Source: Myxococcus sp. RHSTA-1-4
GTDB lineage: Bacteria > Myxococcota > Myxococcia > Myxococcales > Myxococcaceae
Length of the DNA: 64,000 nucleotides
Assembly (NCBI RefSeq): GCF_020037125.1
Contig: NZ_JAIQDG010000011.1
Location: forward strand, 124,001-188,000
Direction of reading: 5' to 3'
This document shows positions 55,909 through 63,765 of the stretch, piece after piece; the stretch's first letter is position 1; every line of letters begins with the position of its first letter. The translations under genes and the position numbers were made by a program. A model generated the notes under the pieces. That model searched no databases. It had not been told where the DNA came from and saw only the letters and a program-made list of their open reading frames with translations.

Positions 55909-56673
55909 TCAAGCCCGAGTTGGTTCATGACGCGCAGCGGTGTCTTCCCGCAGAAGCGCGACCTGCCCCAGCAGCACGGGCACCGCCGTCTCCACCCGGA
56001 GGATGCGCGGGCCCAGGGAGAAGGGGCGGAAGCCGTGGGCCTCCAGAAGTTGCGCCTCAAAAGGCACCCAGCCTCCGTCCGGGCCGATGGCCAGCACCAC
56101 GCGCTCGGCCGTGTCCGCGCCCGTCGCGCGCAGCGACTGCCGGGCGGGAGGGTGGGGGAGCAGCCGGACGGACTCGGGGCCGAAGAGGGTGTCCGCCTCG
56201 TCCTCGACGAAGGGGCGGAAGCGCTCGCGGACGAGGACCTCCGGCAGGTGCGTGTCACGCGCCTGCTCCAGCCCCTGGAGGAGCAGCTCGCGGACGAAGG
56301 CGTCGTCGAGCACTTTGGAGTCAAAGTAGCTCTTCTCGACGCGGGCCGCGTTGACGAGCACCACCCGGTCCACGCCGAGCGAGGCCACCGCGGGCAGCAC
56401 CTTCTTCAGCGCCTTGGGGCGGGGGATGGCGAGCAGCAGGTCCACGCCCGCGCGTGGGGGCGGGGGCTCGGTGAGCGAGACGCGCAGGTGGAGCACGCCG
56501 GCGCTGTTCTCCAGCACCTCGCCGGTGCCGGTGAGGCCGCCGAGCCGGCCCACGCGCAGGGCCTCGCCGGGCTCGGCGCGGAGCACCTCGCGCGCGTGCC
56601 AGGCACGGCGCCCGGTGAGGCGGGCGGTGCCGTCCGGGAGGAAGTCCTCATCGAAGAGCAGCAGCAGGTTCAC
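55909..56673 (-). CDS. rsmE: 16S rRNA (uracil-1498-N3)-methyltransferase
   Basis: The 254-residue SPOUT enzyme methylates U1498 in 16S rRNA. It has a PUA-like start (RLTGRRAWHAREVLRAEPGE), the family signature KALKKVLPAVASLGVDRVVLV, and the knotted SAM site LAIGPDGGWVPFE followed by LGPRILRVETAVPVLL. The GTG at 56673 gives the usual N-terminus. Confidence 0.93.
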   Translation of the reverse strand: MNLLLLFDEDFLPDGTARLTGRRAWHAREVLRAEPGEALRVGRLGGLTGTGEVLENSAGVLHLRVSLTEPPPPRAGVDLLLAIPRPKALKKVLPAVASLGVDRVVLVNAARVEKSYFDSKVLDDAFVRELLLQGLEQARDTHLPEVLVRERFRPFVEDEADTLFGPESVRLLPHPPARQSLRATGADTAERVVLAIGPDGGWVPFEAQLLEAHGFRPFSLGPRILRVETAVPVLLGQVALLREDTAARHEPTRA

Positions 56674-56843
56674 GGGGCTTGTGTACTCCGTCACCCGGCG
56701 GCGAGGGAGGACATCTTCGGTTCGCAGGCCCGGTGTCCTCGGGAAAGGGAGGAGCCTGGCGTAAGGCCTGTCTCCCTGGCCGGGCGCCACCCGGCCCATC
56801 GGCAGTGCTTGCCCCGCCCGGGAGCGTGCCGTAAAGCCGGACT

Positions 56844-58031
56844 GTGCGTAACCTGTGCCTTCGCTGCCGCCGTCCCGAGAGCGCGTGCTACTGCGCGCAA
56901 CTGCCGCCCCGGTTGGAGACCCAGACTCGCGTCGTCTTCCTCCAGCACCCACGTGAGCGGCGCGTAGCCATTGGCACCGCGCGCATGGCGCACCTGGCGC
57001 TGAGCAACTCCGAGCTGCACGAGGGCGTGGACTTCACCGGCCACCCGCGCCTGGAGGAACTGGCGGCCCGTCCCGAGTCGGTGGCCGTGCTCTTCCCGGG
57101 AGAGGACGCCATCTCCGTGGAGCAGGCCCGCGAGCGCCCACCCGAGACGCTCATCGTCGTGGACGGCACCTGGCCCCAGGCGAGGAAGATCGTCACCCGC
57201 AACCCCGTGCTCGCCGGGCTGCCGCGCATCGGCTTCGTGCCTCGACGCCCGAGCAACTACCGCATCCGCTCCGAGCCCGCCGACCACTGCGTCTCCACCA
57301 TCGAGGCCGTGGTGGAAATCCTCGGCATCCTGGAGGGCGACACGGCGCGCTTCGACACCATTCTCCGCGCCTTCGAGTACATGGTGGACACGCAGCTGGA
57401 GCGGCAGTCGACGCGGACGTCGCCCAACCGCCGCCGCATCTACTTCGGCCCGTGGCGTCCGCCGCTGGAGCTGCGCGCGCTGGCCGAGCGCTTCGAGAAC
57501 CTCGTCCTCTTCTATGGCGAGGCCAACGCGCACCCGTCCGGAACGGACATTCCCTCCGAGCTGGTGCACGCGGTGGCCTGCCGCCCGGCCACGGGCGAGC
57601 GCTTCGAGGCCGTCATCGCTCCCGAGCTCCCGCTGGCGCGCAGCACCCCGCTGCACGTGGAGCTGCCCGAGGAGGTGCTGCTCGCGGGGGAGCCGCGGAC
57701 GCAGGCGCTGGCGCGCTTCGAGGCGTTCCTCCGCCCGGGCGACGAGCTGGCGGTGTGGACCACCTTCGCGCTGGACCTGCTGTGGGCGGGCGGTGTCACC
57801 CGCCGGCCGGCAAGCAACGTGCGGCTGGCCACGGCGCGCGCGCTGAAGGGCAAGGCGGGTGGGGTGGAGCAGGCCATGGAGCTGCTGAAGGGACCGGACC
57901 TGCCCCTGTGGGCCCCCGGACGCGCGGGCCGGCGCATCCGCGCGCTGGAGTCCGTGGTGCGCGAGCTGGTGGCGCGCGGCAATGCCACGGAGCCGCCGCG
58001 GAAGCTGCCTCGCACCGGTACGGGCGGCTGA
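56844..58031 (+). CDS. DTW-domain protein with a degenerate exonuclease-like C-terminal half
   Basis: This is a 395-residue protein with a GTG start. Residues 1-200 form a DTW domain: zinc cysteines C5-x2-C8-x6-C15-x-C17, and the signature VVDGTWPQARK at about 105-115. DTW enzymes (TapT/TrmO-unrelated) transfer an aminocarboxypropyl group to tRNA uridine (acp3U). Residues 215-360 look like a DEDD 3'-5' exonuclease fold: LVLFYGEANAHPSG, LVHAVACRPATGERFEAVIAP and ELAVWTTFALDLLW. However, the catalytic acids are mostly missing (EA in place of DxE). The second half may bind RNA. Convergent with the FecR gene. Confidence 0.82.
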   Translation: MRNLCLRCRRPESACYCAQLPPRLETQTRVVFLQHPRERRVAIGTARMAHLALSNSELHEGVDFTGHPRLEELAARPESVAVLFPGEDAISVEQARERPPETLIVVDGTWPQARKIVTRNPVLAGLPRIGFVPRRPSNYRIRSEPADHCVSTIEAVVEILGILEGDTARFDTILRAFEYMVDTQLERQSTRTSPNRRRIYFGPWRPPLELRALAERFENLVLFYGEANAHPSGTDIPSELVHAVACRPATGERFEAVIAPELPLARSTPLHVELPEEVLLAGEPRTQALARFEAFLRPGDELAVWTTFALDLLWAGGVTRRPASNVRLATARALKGKAGGVEQAMELLKGPDLPLWAPGRAGRRIRALESVVRELVARGNATEPPRKLPRTGTGG

Positions 58032-58037
58032 GCGCGG

Positions 58038-59807
58038 TCAGGGCAGCAGCGCGGTCCGGGCCTCGTGCACGTAGCGGCCCCGGGGGAACTCGTTGAGGTA
58101 CTGGCGGTACTCGCCCTGCGCCGCCTGCGGCTGGAGCTTCTCCTCGAAGCAGCGTGCGCGCAGGTAGCGCGCCTGCTCGCGGTGCTTCGCTCGCGGGCTC
58201 TTCTGGGCAATCTCCTCCAGTCCCACCAGGTAGCCCTCGCACGTGCGGCGGTTCAGCTGCAGCCGCGCGTACCCGAGGAACCGCTCGTCCGCGTCCTTCG
58301 ACAGCAGCGCCATCGGAATCAGCGGCTCCTTCTGCTTCTCCTTCACCGGCCGCTCCGCCACCGCGACGGGCGGCTGGGGCTCCGGCGCCGGGGCCGTCTT
58401 CGGGGGCAGCTGCTTCGTCACGGACTCCGCGGGGTAGGGCGCGAACTCCTGGTCCGGCTCCGTGAGGGCTGGCGCGGCGGCCACCGCCACCGACGCGGCC
58501 GAGGGCACCGTGCCCATGGCCTGCGCGGGAGCGGGGGGCTCCACCGGCTGTGTGGTGGGCTCCCTCGGGGCCGGAGTGCGTAGCGCCGCCGATGCCACCT
58601 GAGACCGGTGCTCCCTCGCGGGCACGGCCGTGGCGACCGCGGGCTTTACCGCGGAGGGGGCCTGCGGTGCCCGGGCCACCGCCTGTACCGTGCTGGCCTC
58701 GGTATCCGGCGCGGTCGAGACCATGGGCACCGTGTCACCCGGCGCCGGCTCGGGCGCGTTCAGCTCCTCGAAAGCCCGCTGGTCGGGCGCGGACACCGGC
58801 TGGTGCTTCAGCGTCCGCTCCTTCGCGTCCAGCTCCACCCGCTCTCCGGCGCTCACCAGCCGCGCGGGTTGTCCCTCCACCTCCACCCGCACCCGTCCTT
58901 CCGCCACGGCCACCGCGGCGCCGCGCTCCGTCCGCTCCACCGTGAAGACGGTGCCCACCACGGACACGCGCAGGCCCGCGGCCTCCACGAGAAACCCGCG
59001 CCGCTCCGCATGGGAGGCCTGCACGGACAGACGGCCCTGCCGCACCGTCAGGTGAACGTCACGCGCCTCCGCCCGGGACAGCTCCACCTCCGAGCCCGCC
59101 GACAGCCGCACGCGGCTCGCGTCCGGCAGCCGCAGCAGCGCCGTGGAGCTCGCGGGCGTCCGGACCGCCACGCCCGAGCGAAGGTGCGTGCCTGCCCGCA
59201 GCGCGCGCTCCGAGCCCCCCGCCTCCCGCAACACCGCGCCCGCGGCGCTCTCCGCACGTGCGGTGGCCGCCGCATCCAGGGCGCCGCCCGCAGCGCTCTC
59301 CACCCGTGCGGTGGCCGCCGCATCCAGGGCGCCGCCCTCGACGCTCTCCGCCCGTGCGGTGGCCGCCGCATCCAGGGCGCCGCCCGCGACAAGCTCCGCG
59401 TGCGCGGTGGCCGCGCCGCCCGCGGAGTCCTCGCGCACCGGCTCCGCCGGCCCCTCCGCCACCACGGGCGCCACCGGCGCGACCTCCGGCGTCCGCAACA
59501 TCCAGAAGCCGAGCATCGCCGCGCACGCTCCCGCGAGCGCCAGCGCCCATGGCAGCCGGGCCCTGGGCGCCGCCTTCGTCATGTGCCGGGCCGCGGCGGA
59601 CCGGAGCCTCGCGTCCACCGCCTCCCAGCGCACGTCCGGCGTCACCGCGCGAGCCTCGTGCAGCACCTCTCGAGACTGCTTCACCCGCTCCAGCTCGAGC
59701 GCGCACGCCGCGCACCCGGCCACATGAGTCTCCACGCGCGCCCGGTCTCCCGCCGGCAGCTCGTCAGCGGCGAGCGCCCAAAGCGCCTGGGCCTCATGGC
59801 ATGCCAT
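58038..59807 (-). CDS. Anti-sigma-like zinc-finger and FecR-domain membrane protein
   Basis: The 589-residue protein starts with a zinc-binding anti-sigma domain (H28-x3-C32-x2-C35 in HVAGCAAC, with Cys3). One transmembrane helix (LPWALALAGACAAMLGFWML) follows at about 84-103. Then come a 16-residue Ala-rich repeat block, a FecR-like beta domain (TPASSTALLRLPDASRVRLSA in parts, VVGTVFTVERTERGAAVAVAEG) and a Pro/Ala linker. The end is TPR-like (LNRRTCEGYLVGLEEIA...YRQYLNEFPRGRYVHEA). FecR domains sense the envelope state. Its start overlaps the sigma-factor stop by 14 bases, so it probably controls that sigma factor. Confidence 0.85.
   Translation of the reverse strand: MACHEAQALWALAADELPAGDRARVETHVAGCAACALELERVKQSREVLHEARAVTPDVRWEAVDARLRSAAARHMTKAAPRARLPWALALAGACAAMLGFWMLRTPEVAPVAPVVAEGPAEPVREDSAGGAATAHAELVAGGALDAAATARAESVEGGALDAAATARVESAAGGALDAAATARAESAAGAVLREAGGSERALRAGTHLRSGVAVRTPASSTALLRLPDASRVRLSAGSEVELSRAEARDVHLTVRQGRLSVQASHAERRGFLVEAAGLRVSVVGTVFTVERTERGAAVAVAEGRVRVEVEGQPARLVSAGERVELDAKERTLKHQPVSAPDQRAFEELNAPEPAPGDTVPMVSTAPDTEASTVQAVARAPQAPSAVKPAVATAVPAREHRSQVASAALRTPAPREPTTQPVEPPAPAQAMGTVPSAASVAVAAAPALTEPDQEFAPYPAESVTKQLPPKTAPAPEPQPPVAVAERPVKEKQKEPLIPMALLSKDADERFLGYARLQLNRRTCEGYLVGLEEIAQKSPRAKHREQARYLRARCFEEKLQPQAAQGEYRQYLNEFPRGRYVHEARTALLP
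59258..59405 (-). repeat. 48-bp tandem repeats in the anti-sigma-like gene
   Basis: Three near-identical 48-bp units start at 59258, 59306 and 59354, with a degenerate fourth at about 59402. They encode 16-residue repeats of the type GGALDAAATARAESA just outside the membrane helix. In-frame length changes are likely between strains. Confidence 0.85.
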
Positions 59808-60543
59808 GGGGGCCTCCAGGGGGACGGGTGGTGAGCAGTCGCTGCATGGCCTCGTTGAACTCCAGCCGCGCATGGTGCAGGCGGCTGCGGACAGTATTGA
59901 CCGAGCTTCCCACGGACTCGGCGATTTCGTCCGGGCTCATCCCGCACAGCTCGTAGTACACGAAGACGATGCGCTTCTTCGGCTTGAGCCGCTCCAGCGC
60001 CAGCTCCACCAGCCGGGCCGCCTGGCGCCGCGCGGCGGCGCGCTCCGGGTCCTCCCCCAGCGCCTCCGTGTCCGGCGGCTCCGCGAACGAGTCCTCCGGC
60101 CGCCGCCGCTTCCAGCGCAGGTGCGACAGCGCGACATTGGCGCACACCCGGTAGAGGAACGTCCGGAAGCGCGACTCGCCCCGGTAGCTCTTCACCGCCG
60201 TCAGCAGCCGCAGGTACGTCTCCTGGAGGAGGTCCTCCACCTCCACCCGGTTGCCCACCAGATGGCGCAGGGTGCGCGCGGCGTCCGTCCGGGTGAGGGC
60301 GTAGAGCTGGTCGAAGGCGGAGAGGTCGCCTTCCTGGACGCGGCGGACCAGCAGGTGGAGCCGCGTCTCATCCGCGGACGGAGGCGCGGGCACGTCCCGT
60401 TCCTGGCGCTCCCCGGACGCGGGACCTTCCACCAATGAGCGGACTCCACGGAGCAACACCGGGGCCTCTCCCTCGGGGACACGCAACGAGCCGGCCCCAC
60501 TCAGGAGCGCCCCGCCGTACATGGGTAAAGTCCAGGCCAGCAC
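59794..60543 (-). CDS. ECF-type RNA polymerase sigma factor
   Basis: The 249-residue protein has sigma region 2 at about 70-140 (AFDQLYALTRTDAARTLRHLVGNRVEVEDLLQETYLRLL, in parts; then FRTFLYRVCANVALSHLR) and region 4 at about 185-240 (LERLKPKKRIVFVYYELCGMSPDEIAESVGSS, in parts; NTVRSRLHHARLEF). An unusual 60-residue N-terminal extension precedes region 2. The GTG has GGAGG 4 bases upstream. It overlaps the anti-sigma-like gene, forming a typical sigma/anti-sigma operon. The start lies 41 bases from an AT-rich palindrome. Confidence 0.92.
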   Translation of the reverse strand: MLAWTLPMYGGALLSGAGSLRVPEGEAPVLLRGVRSLVEGPASGERQERDVPAPPSADETRLHLLVRRVQEGDLSAFDQLYALTRTDAARTLRHLVGNRVEVEDLLQETYLRLLTAVKSYRGESRFRTFLYRVCANVALSHLRWKRRRPEDSFAEPPDTEALGEDPERAAARRQAARLVELALERLKPKKRIVFVYYELCGMSPDEIAESVGSSVNTVRSRLHHARLEFNEAMQRLLTTRPPGGPHGMP

Positions 60544-60583
60544 ACTACCTCCGTGCCCCTGGGTCGCCGCGGCGACGGAAGAC

Positions 60584-60604
60584 GATCAAAAATTATTTTT
60601 GATC
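60584..60604. promoter_or_regulatory. AT-rich 21-bp perfect palindrome between sigma-factor and Cys-rich lipoprotein genes
   Basis: Arms GATCAAAAAT and ATTTTTGATC are separated by a single T. The site is isolated in 70 percent GC sequence and lies between divergent genes (41 bases from the sigma start, 92 from the lipoprotein start). It could be an operator for a dimeric regulator, or the hairpin of a short transcript. Confidence 0.65.
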
Positions 60605-60695
60605 AGCCGTCACGCCCCCGGCGTCCTACGACGCTGAAACCGGACAACCTCCCCGGTGGCCGGACCGGTCCCCAGTTCTCTCGGAGTCCCCGCTC

Positions 60696-61883
60696 ATGTG
60701 GAACACCCCTTCCCGCGGCTGGCTGTTGCCGCTCCTCGTGCTGCTCGGAGCCACCCTTCCGGGTTGCATCATTCACGAACAGGACGACGGCTGGTACGAC
60801 GACGAAACCGAAGTCTGTTGCGAGAGCAACTCGGACTGCGAAAGCGGGCAGGTCTGCCGCTCCGGCTACTGCCGGGCCGTCGCTCCGGGCTCGGGGGACT
60901 GTGCCTCGTCGAGCGACTGTGACCGGGGAGAGGTCTGCATCAACTCCGTGTGCCTCCAGCCGTGCTCGCGCGACACGGACTGCTCGGGCGGCCGGTGCTT
61001 CGACCACTACTGTGTGCCGAGCAGCTCCACGGACGGTGGGACGCGGACGGACGGCGGGACGCGCCCGGACAGCGGCACCGACGGCGGCACGCGCCCGGAC
61101 AGCGGCACCGACGGCGGGACGCGCCCGGACTCCGGCACGGATGGCGGCCCGGCTCCCATGTGCCGGGTGAACGCGGACTGCGGCTCGGGCAACTACTGCA
61201 TCAACAACCAGTGCTACCGCGGCTGCACGGGCGACCTGCAGTGCGGCTCCACGGAGGCGTGCATCCAGGGCATCTGCCGCCCGCGTCCTCCGGACCCGAA
61301 CGCGTGCACCACGGGTTATGACTGCCCGTCCGGCAAGGACTGCGTGGACGGCCAGTGCCGCGCGTCCTGCGACTCCACCACCGAGTGCCCGCCCGAGTAC
61401 GCCTGCCACATCGGCTACTGCATGCCCATTCCGAGCGGGGGCGAGTGCCGCGCCAACTGCGAGTGCCCCTCGGGCCAGGTGTGCACCAACGGTAAGTGCC
61501 AGTCCACGCAGCCTGACCCGGGCCAGACGTGCGTAGCCAACTGTGACTGCCCCTCGGGCCAGGTGTGCACCAGCGGCTACTGCAAGTCGCCCACGCCTCC
61601 GCCCCCGCCGCCGGACGCGGGCACGGGCACCGCGTGCCAGGCGAACTGCGACTGCCCCTCGGGCCAGGTGTGCACCAGCGGCTACTGCAAGTCGCCGGAG
61701 CCGCCGCCCCCGGCGGACGCGGGCACCTCGACGGTGTGCCGCGCCAACTGCGAGTGCCCGTCCGGCAACGTCTGCACGGACGGCTACTGCAAGCCGGTGA
61801 ACCAGGGCAGCGGCAAGGCCTGCGTGGCCAACTGCGAGTGCCCCGCCGGCGAGCGCTGCGTCGAGAACGTCTGCTGGCTGTAG
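60696..61883 (+). CDS. Cysteine-rich lipoprotein with Dickkopf-like repeats
   Basis: The 395-residue precursor has a signal with lipobox TLPGC. The mature protein is a chain of small Cys modules of the form NCDCPSGQVCTSGYC, about eleven in all, held together by presumed disulfides. The middle has a Thr/Gly/Asp spacer (61061-61150) of three 10-residue repeats (TRPDSGTDGG). Similar Cys modules, common in myxobacterial surface proteins, are likely involved in adhesion or matrix contacts. It is divergent from the ECF sigma gene and may belong to its regulon. Confidence 0.82.
   Translation: MWNTPSRGWLLPLLVLLGATLPGCIIHEQDDGWYDDETEVCCESNSDCESGQVCRSGYCRAVAPGSGDCASSSDCDRGEVCINSVCLQPCSRDTDCSGGRCFDHYCVPSSSTDGGTRTDGGTRPDSGTDGGTRPDSGTDGGTRPDSGTDGGPAPMCRVNADCGSGNYCINNQCYRGCTGDLQCGSTEACIQGICRPRPPDPNACTTGYDCPSGKDCVDGQCRASCDSTTECPPEYACHIGYCMPIPSGGECRANCECPSGQVCTNGKCQSTQPDPGQTCVANCDCPSGQVCTSGYCKSPTPPPPPPDAGTGTACQANCDCPSGQVCTSGYCKSPEPPPPADAGTSTVCRANCECPSGNVCTDGYCKPVNQGSGKACVANCECPAGERCVENVCWL
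61061..61150 (+). repeat. 30-bp tandem repeats in the Cys-rich lipoprotein gene
   Basis: Three 30-bp units (61061, 61091, 61121) encode the TRPDSGTDGG spacer. The last unit has diverged slightly. Confidence 0.85.
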
Positions 61884-61914
61884 CGCGGGCCCCGGTGGCG
61901 CCCGGCCCTTCACG

Positions 61915-62901
61915 TCAGGGCGCCACCATCCGCCAGCAGCGGTGGATTTCCTTCCGCTGGAAGTCCTCGGGGATGGAGCCGGGGGTGATTTCCTCCACCT
62001 CCATCCCCCGCGTCGCGGACTCGGTGAGCTGGAAGCCGAGGAAGTTGGTGGAGAAGTAGAGGACGCCGCCGGGCGCGAGCAGCGTGCGGATGGCCGCGAG
62101 CAGGCGCGGGTGGTCTCTCTGCACGTTGAAGCTGCCCGTCATCTTCTTCGAGGTGGAGAAGGACGGCGGGTCGCACACCACCAGGTCGTACCGCTCCGGC
62201 CCTCCGGCCTGCGCCTCCACCCACGCCTTGGCGTCCGCGCGGATGAGCACGTGCCGCGCGTCCGCCAGCCCGTTCAGGTCCAGGTTGTCCTCGGCCCAGT
62301 CGAGGTACGTGTTGGACAGGTCCACCGTCGTCGTGCTCCTGGCGCCTCCCGCGGCGGCGTAGACGGTGAAGGCGCCCGTGTAGGCGAAGAGGTTGAGGAA
62401 GCGCTTGCCCTTCGCCTCCGCGCGCACCCTCGCGCGGGTGTTGCGGTGGTCCATGAAGAGGCCGGTGTCGAGGTAGTCGCCCAGGTTCACCCAGAACTTC
62501 AGGCCCTGCTCCTCCACGACGATGCGCCCGCTGCCCTGGCCCACCCGCCCGTACTGCGAGCGGCCCCAGGGCTGGGGCGTGTGCGTCTTCACGAAGATGC
62601 GCTCCGGGGGCACGTCCAGCACCTCCGTCACCGCGGCGAGCACCTCCTCGCGCTGCGACTCGGCCGTGCCGGACTTGAGGGCGCGGCGGCGCGGGTACTC
62701 CACCACGTGCGCGCAGTCGCCGTAGAGGTCCACCGCGTAGGGGTACTCGGGAATGTCCCGGTCATAGACGCGGAAGGCCGTCAGCCCCTGGGCGCGGGCC
62801 CACTTGCGGAAGCGCTTCGCGCCCTTGCGGAGGCGGTTGGCGAACATACCCGCCGGGTCGGGTGCCTCTTGCGTGTCGTGGTTACCTTCTGAATCAGCCA
62901 T
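61915..62901 (-). CDS. RlmK-like class I SAM-dependent RNA methyltransferase
   Basis: The 328-residue protein matches the C-terminal (RlmK) half of E. coli RlmKL and related enzymes: RVYDRDIPEYPYAVDLY, FVKTHTPQPWG, motif I FLNLFAYTGAFTVYAA, DLSNTYLDWAEDN and the catalytic-region VCDPPSFSTSKKM. RlmK makes m7G2069 in 23S rRNA. The partner RlmL half is absent. The ATG at 62901 overlaps the ATG of the divergent udgX gene; an ATG at 62847 is an alternative. GGGAGGA is found upstream of 62901. Confidence 0.85.
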   Translation of the reverse strand: MADSEGNHDTQEAPDPAGMFANRLRKGAKRFRKWARAQGLTAFRVYDRDIPEYPYAVDLYGDCAHVVEYPRRRALKSGTAESQREEVLAAVTEVLDVPPERIFVKTHTPQPWGRSQYGRVGQGSGRIVVEEQGLKFWVNLGDYLDTGLFMDHRNTRARVRAEAKGKRFLNLFAYTGAFTVYAAAGGARSTTTVDLSNTYLDWAEDNLDLNGLADARHVLIRADAKAWVEAQAGGPERYDLVVCDPPSFSTSKKMTGSFNVQRDHPRLLAAIRTLLAPGGVLYFSTNFLGFQLTESATRGMEVEEITPGSIPEDFQRKEIHRCWRMVAP

Positions 62902-63589
62902 GCCCAAGCGTCCTCCCGTCCAGACCGCCGCCCCTCTCATCCCCGAGTCTCCGACGTACGACAAGCTCAGAAAGGCCGCCGCCGGCTGCCGGGCCTGCCC
63001 CCTGTGGAAGACGGGGACCCAGACGGTCTTCGGCGAGCCCGTCGGCAGGCCCCACCCCGGCCCCCGCGTCATGCTGGTGGGGGAGCAGCCGGGAGACCAG
63101 GAGGACCGGGCGGGGAAGCCCTTCGTGGGCCCGTCCGGCCGGCTGCTGGACGAGGCGCTGGAGGCGGCCGGCATCGACCGCTCTCAGGTGTACGTCACCA
63201 ATACGGTGAAGCACTTCAAGTGGACCGGCCAGGGCAAGCGCCGCCTCCACGCGAAGCCGAACACGACGGAGATTCGCGCCTGCCTGCCGTGGCTGGAGGC
63301 GGAGATTCGCGTGTTCCGCCCGGACGTCATCGTCTGCCTGGGTGCCACGGCGGCGCAGGCGCTCATAGGCAAGGACTTCCGGGTGACGCAGTCGCGCGGG
63401 CGGCCCATGCCTTCGGATTGGGCCCGCGTGGTGGTGGCCACGGTGCACCCGTCCTCCATCCTCCGCGCGCCGGACCCGGAGGCCCGCGAGGCGCAGCTCG
63501 AGGCGTTCATCGACGACCTGCGTGTGGTGGCGCGGCTCATCCACGGCCGTGGCGCGGAGGCGGGAGAGGGCGCGCACGCGCCGATGTGA
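62900..63589 (+). CDS. udgX: UdgX-type uracil-DNA glycosylase
   Basis: The 229-residue protein belongs to family-4-related uracil-DNA glycosylases with an Fe-S cluster: C30-x2-C33, C128 and C146 (CRACPLW; RACLPW; VIVCLG). Motif A is GEQPGDQEDRAGKPFVGPSG and motif B is VHPSSILR. It also has GKRRLH at 112-117. That matches the KRRIH insertion that defines UdgX; in Mycobacterium smegmatis the His there (His109) attacks C1' and leaves the enzyme covalently bound to the abasic site. Here the His is His117. The start ATG has no Shine-Dalgarno and shares two bases with the divergent gene's start. Confidence 0.9.
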   Translation: MPKRPPVQTAAPLIPESPTYDKLRKAAAGCRACPLWKTGTQTVFGEPVGRPHPGPRVMLVGEQPGDQEDRAGKPFVGPSGRLLDEALEAAGIDRSQVYVTNTVKHFKWTGQGKRRLHAKPNTTEIRACLPWLEAEIRVFRPDVIVCLGATAAQALIGKDFRVTQSRGRPMPSDWARVVVATVHPSSILRAPDPEAREAQLEAFIDDLRVVARLIHGRGAEAGEGAHAPM

Positions 63590-63765
63590 GCGGAGCTCCG
63601 GCCGCGCGCAGTGCGTCATGGCCGGGGCCATGCCGCGCGTGAGGTCCACCATGTCCCCTGCGATTCCGGCACCCGCCAGGGTAGGCTCCCGCGCCGAGTG
63701 CAGAGGGGCCGTCACCGAGGCGCACACCCCTCTGGACCTATGACCCCGCGCCGGAGGACCTCAGA

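Noticed and set aside
59258..59405. Possible CRISPR array (48-bp units)
   Set aside because: Units are contiguous, without spacers, and in frame inside a coding sequence. The same holds for 61061-61150 and 15923-15994.
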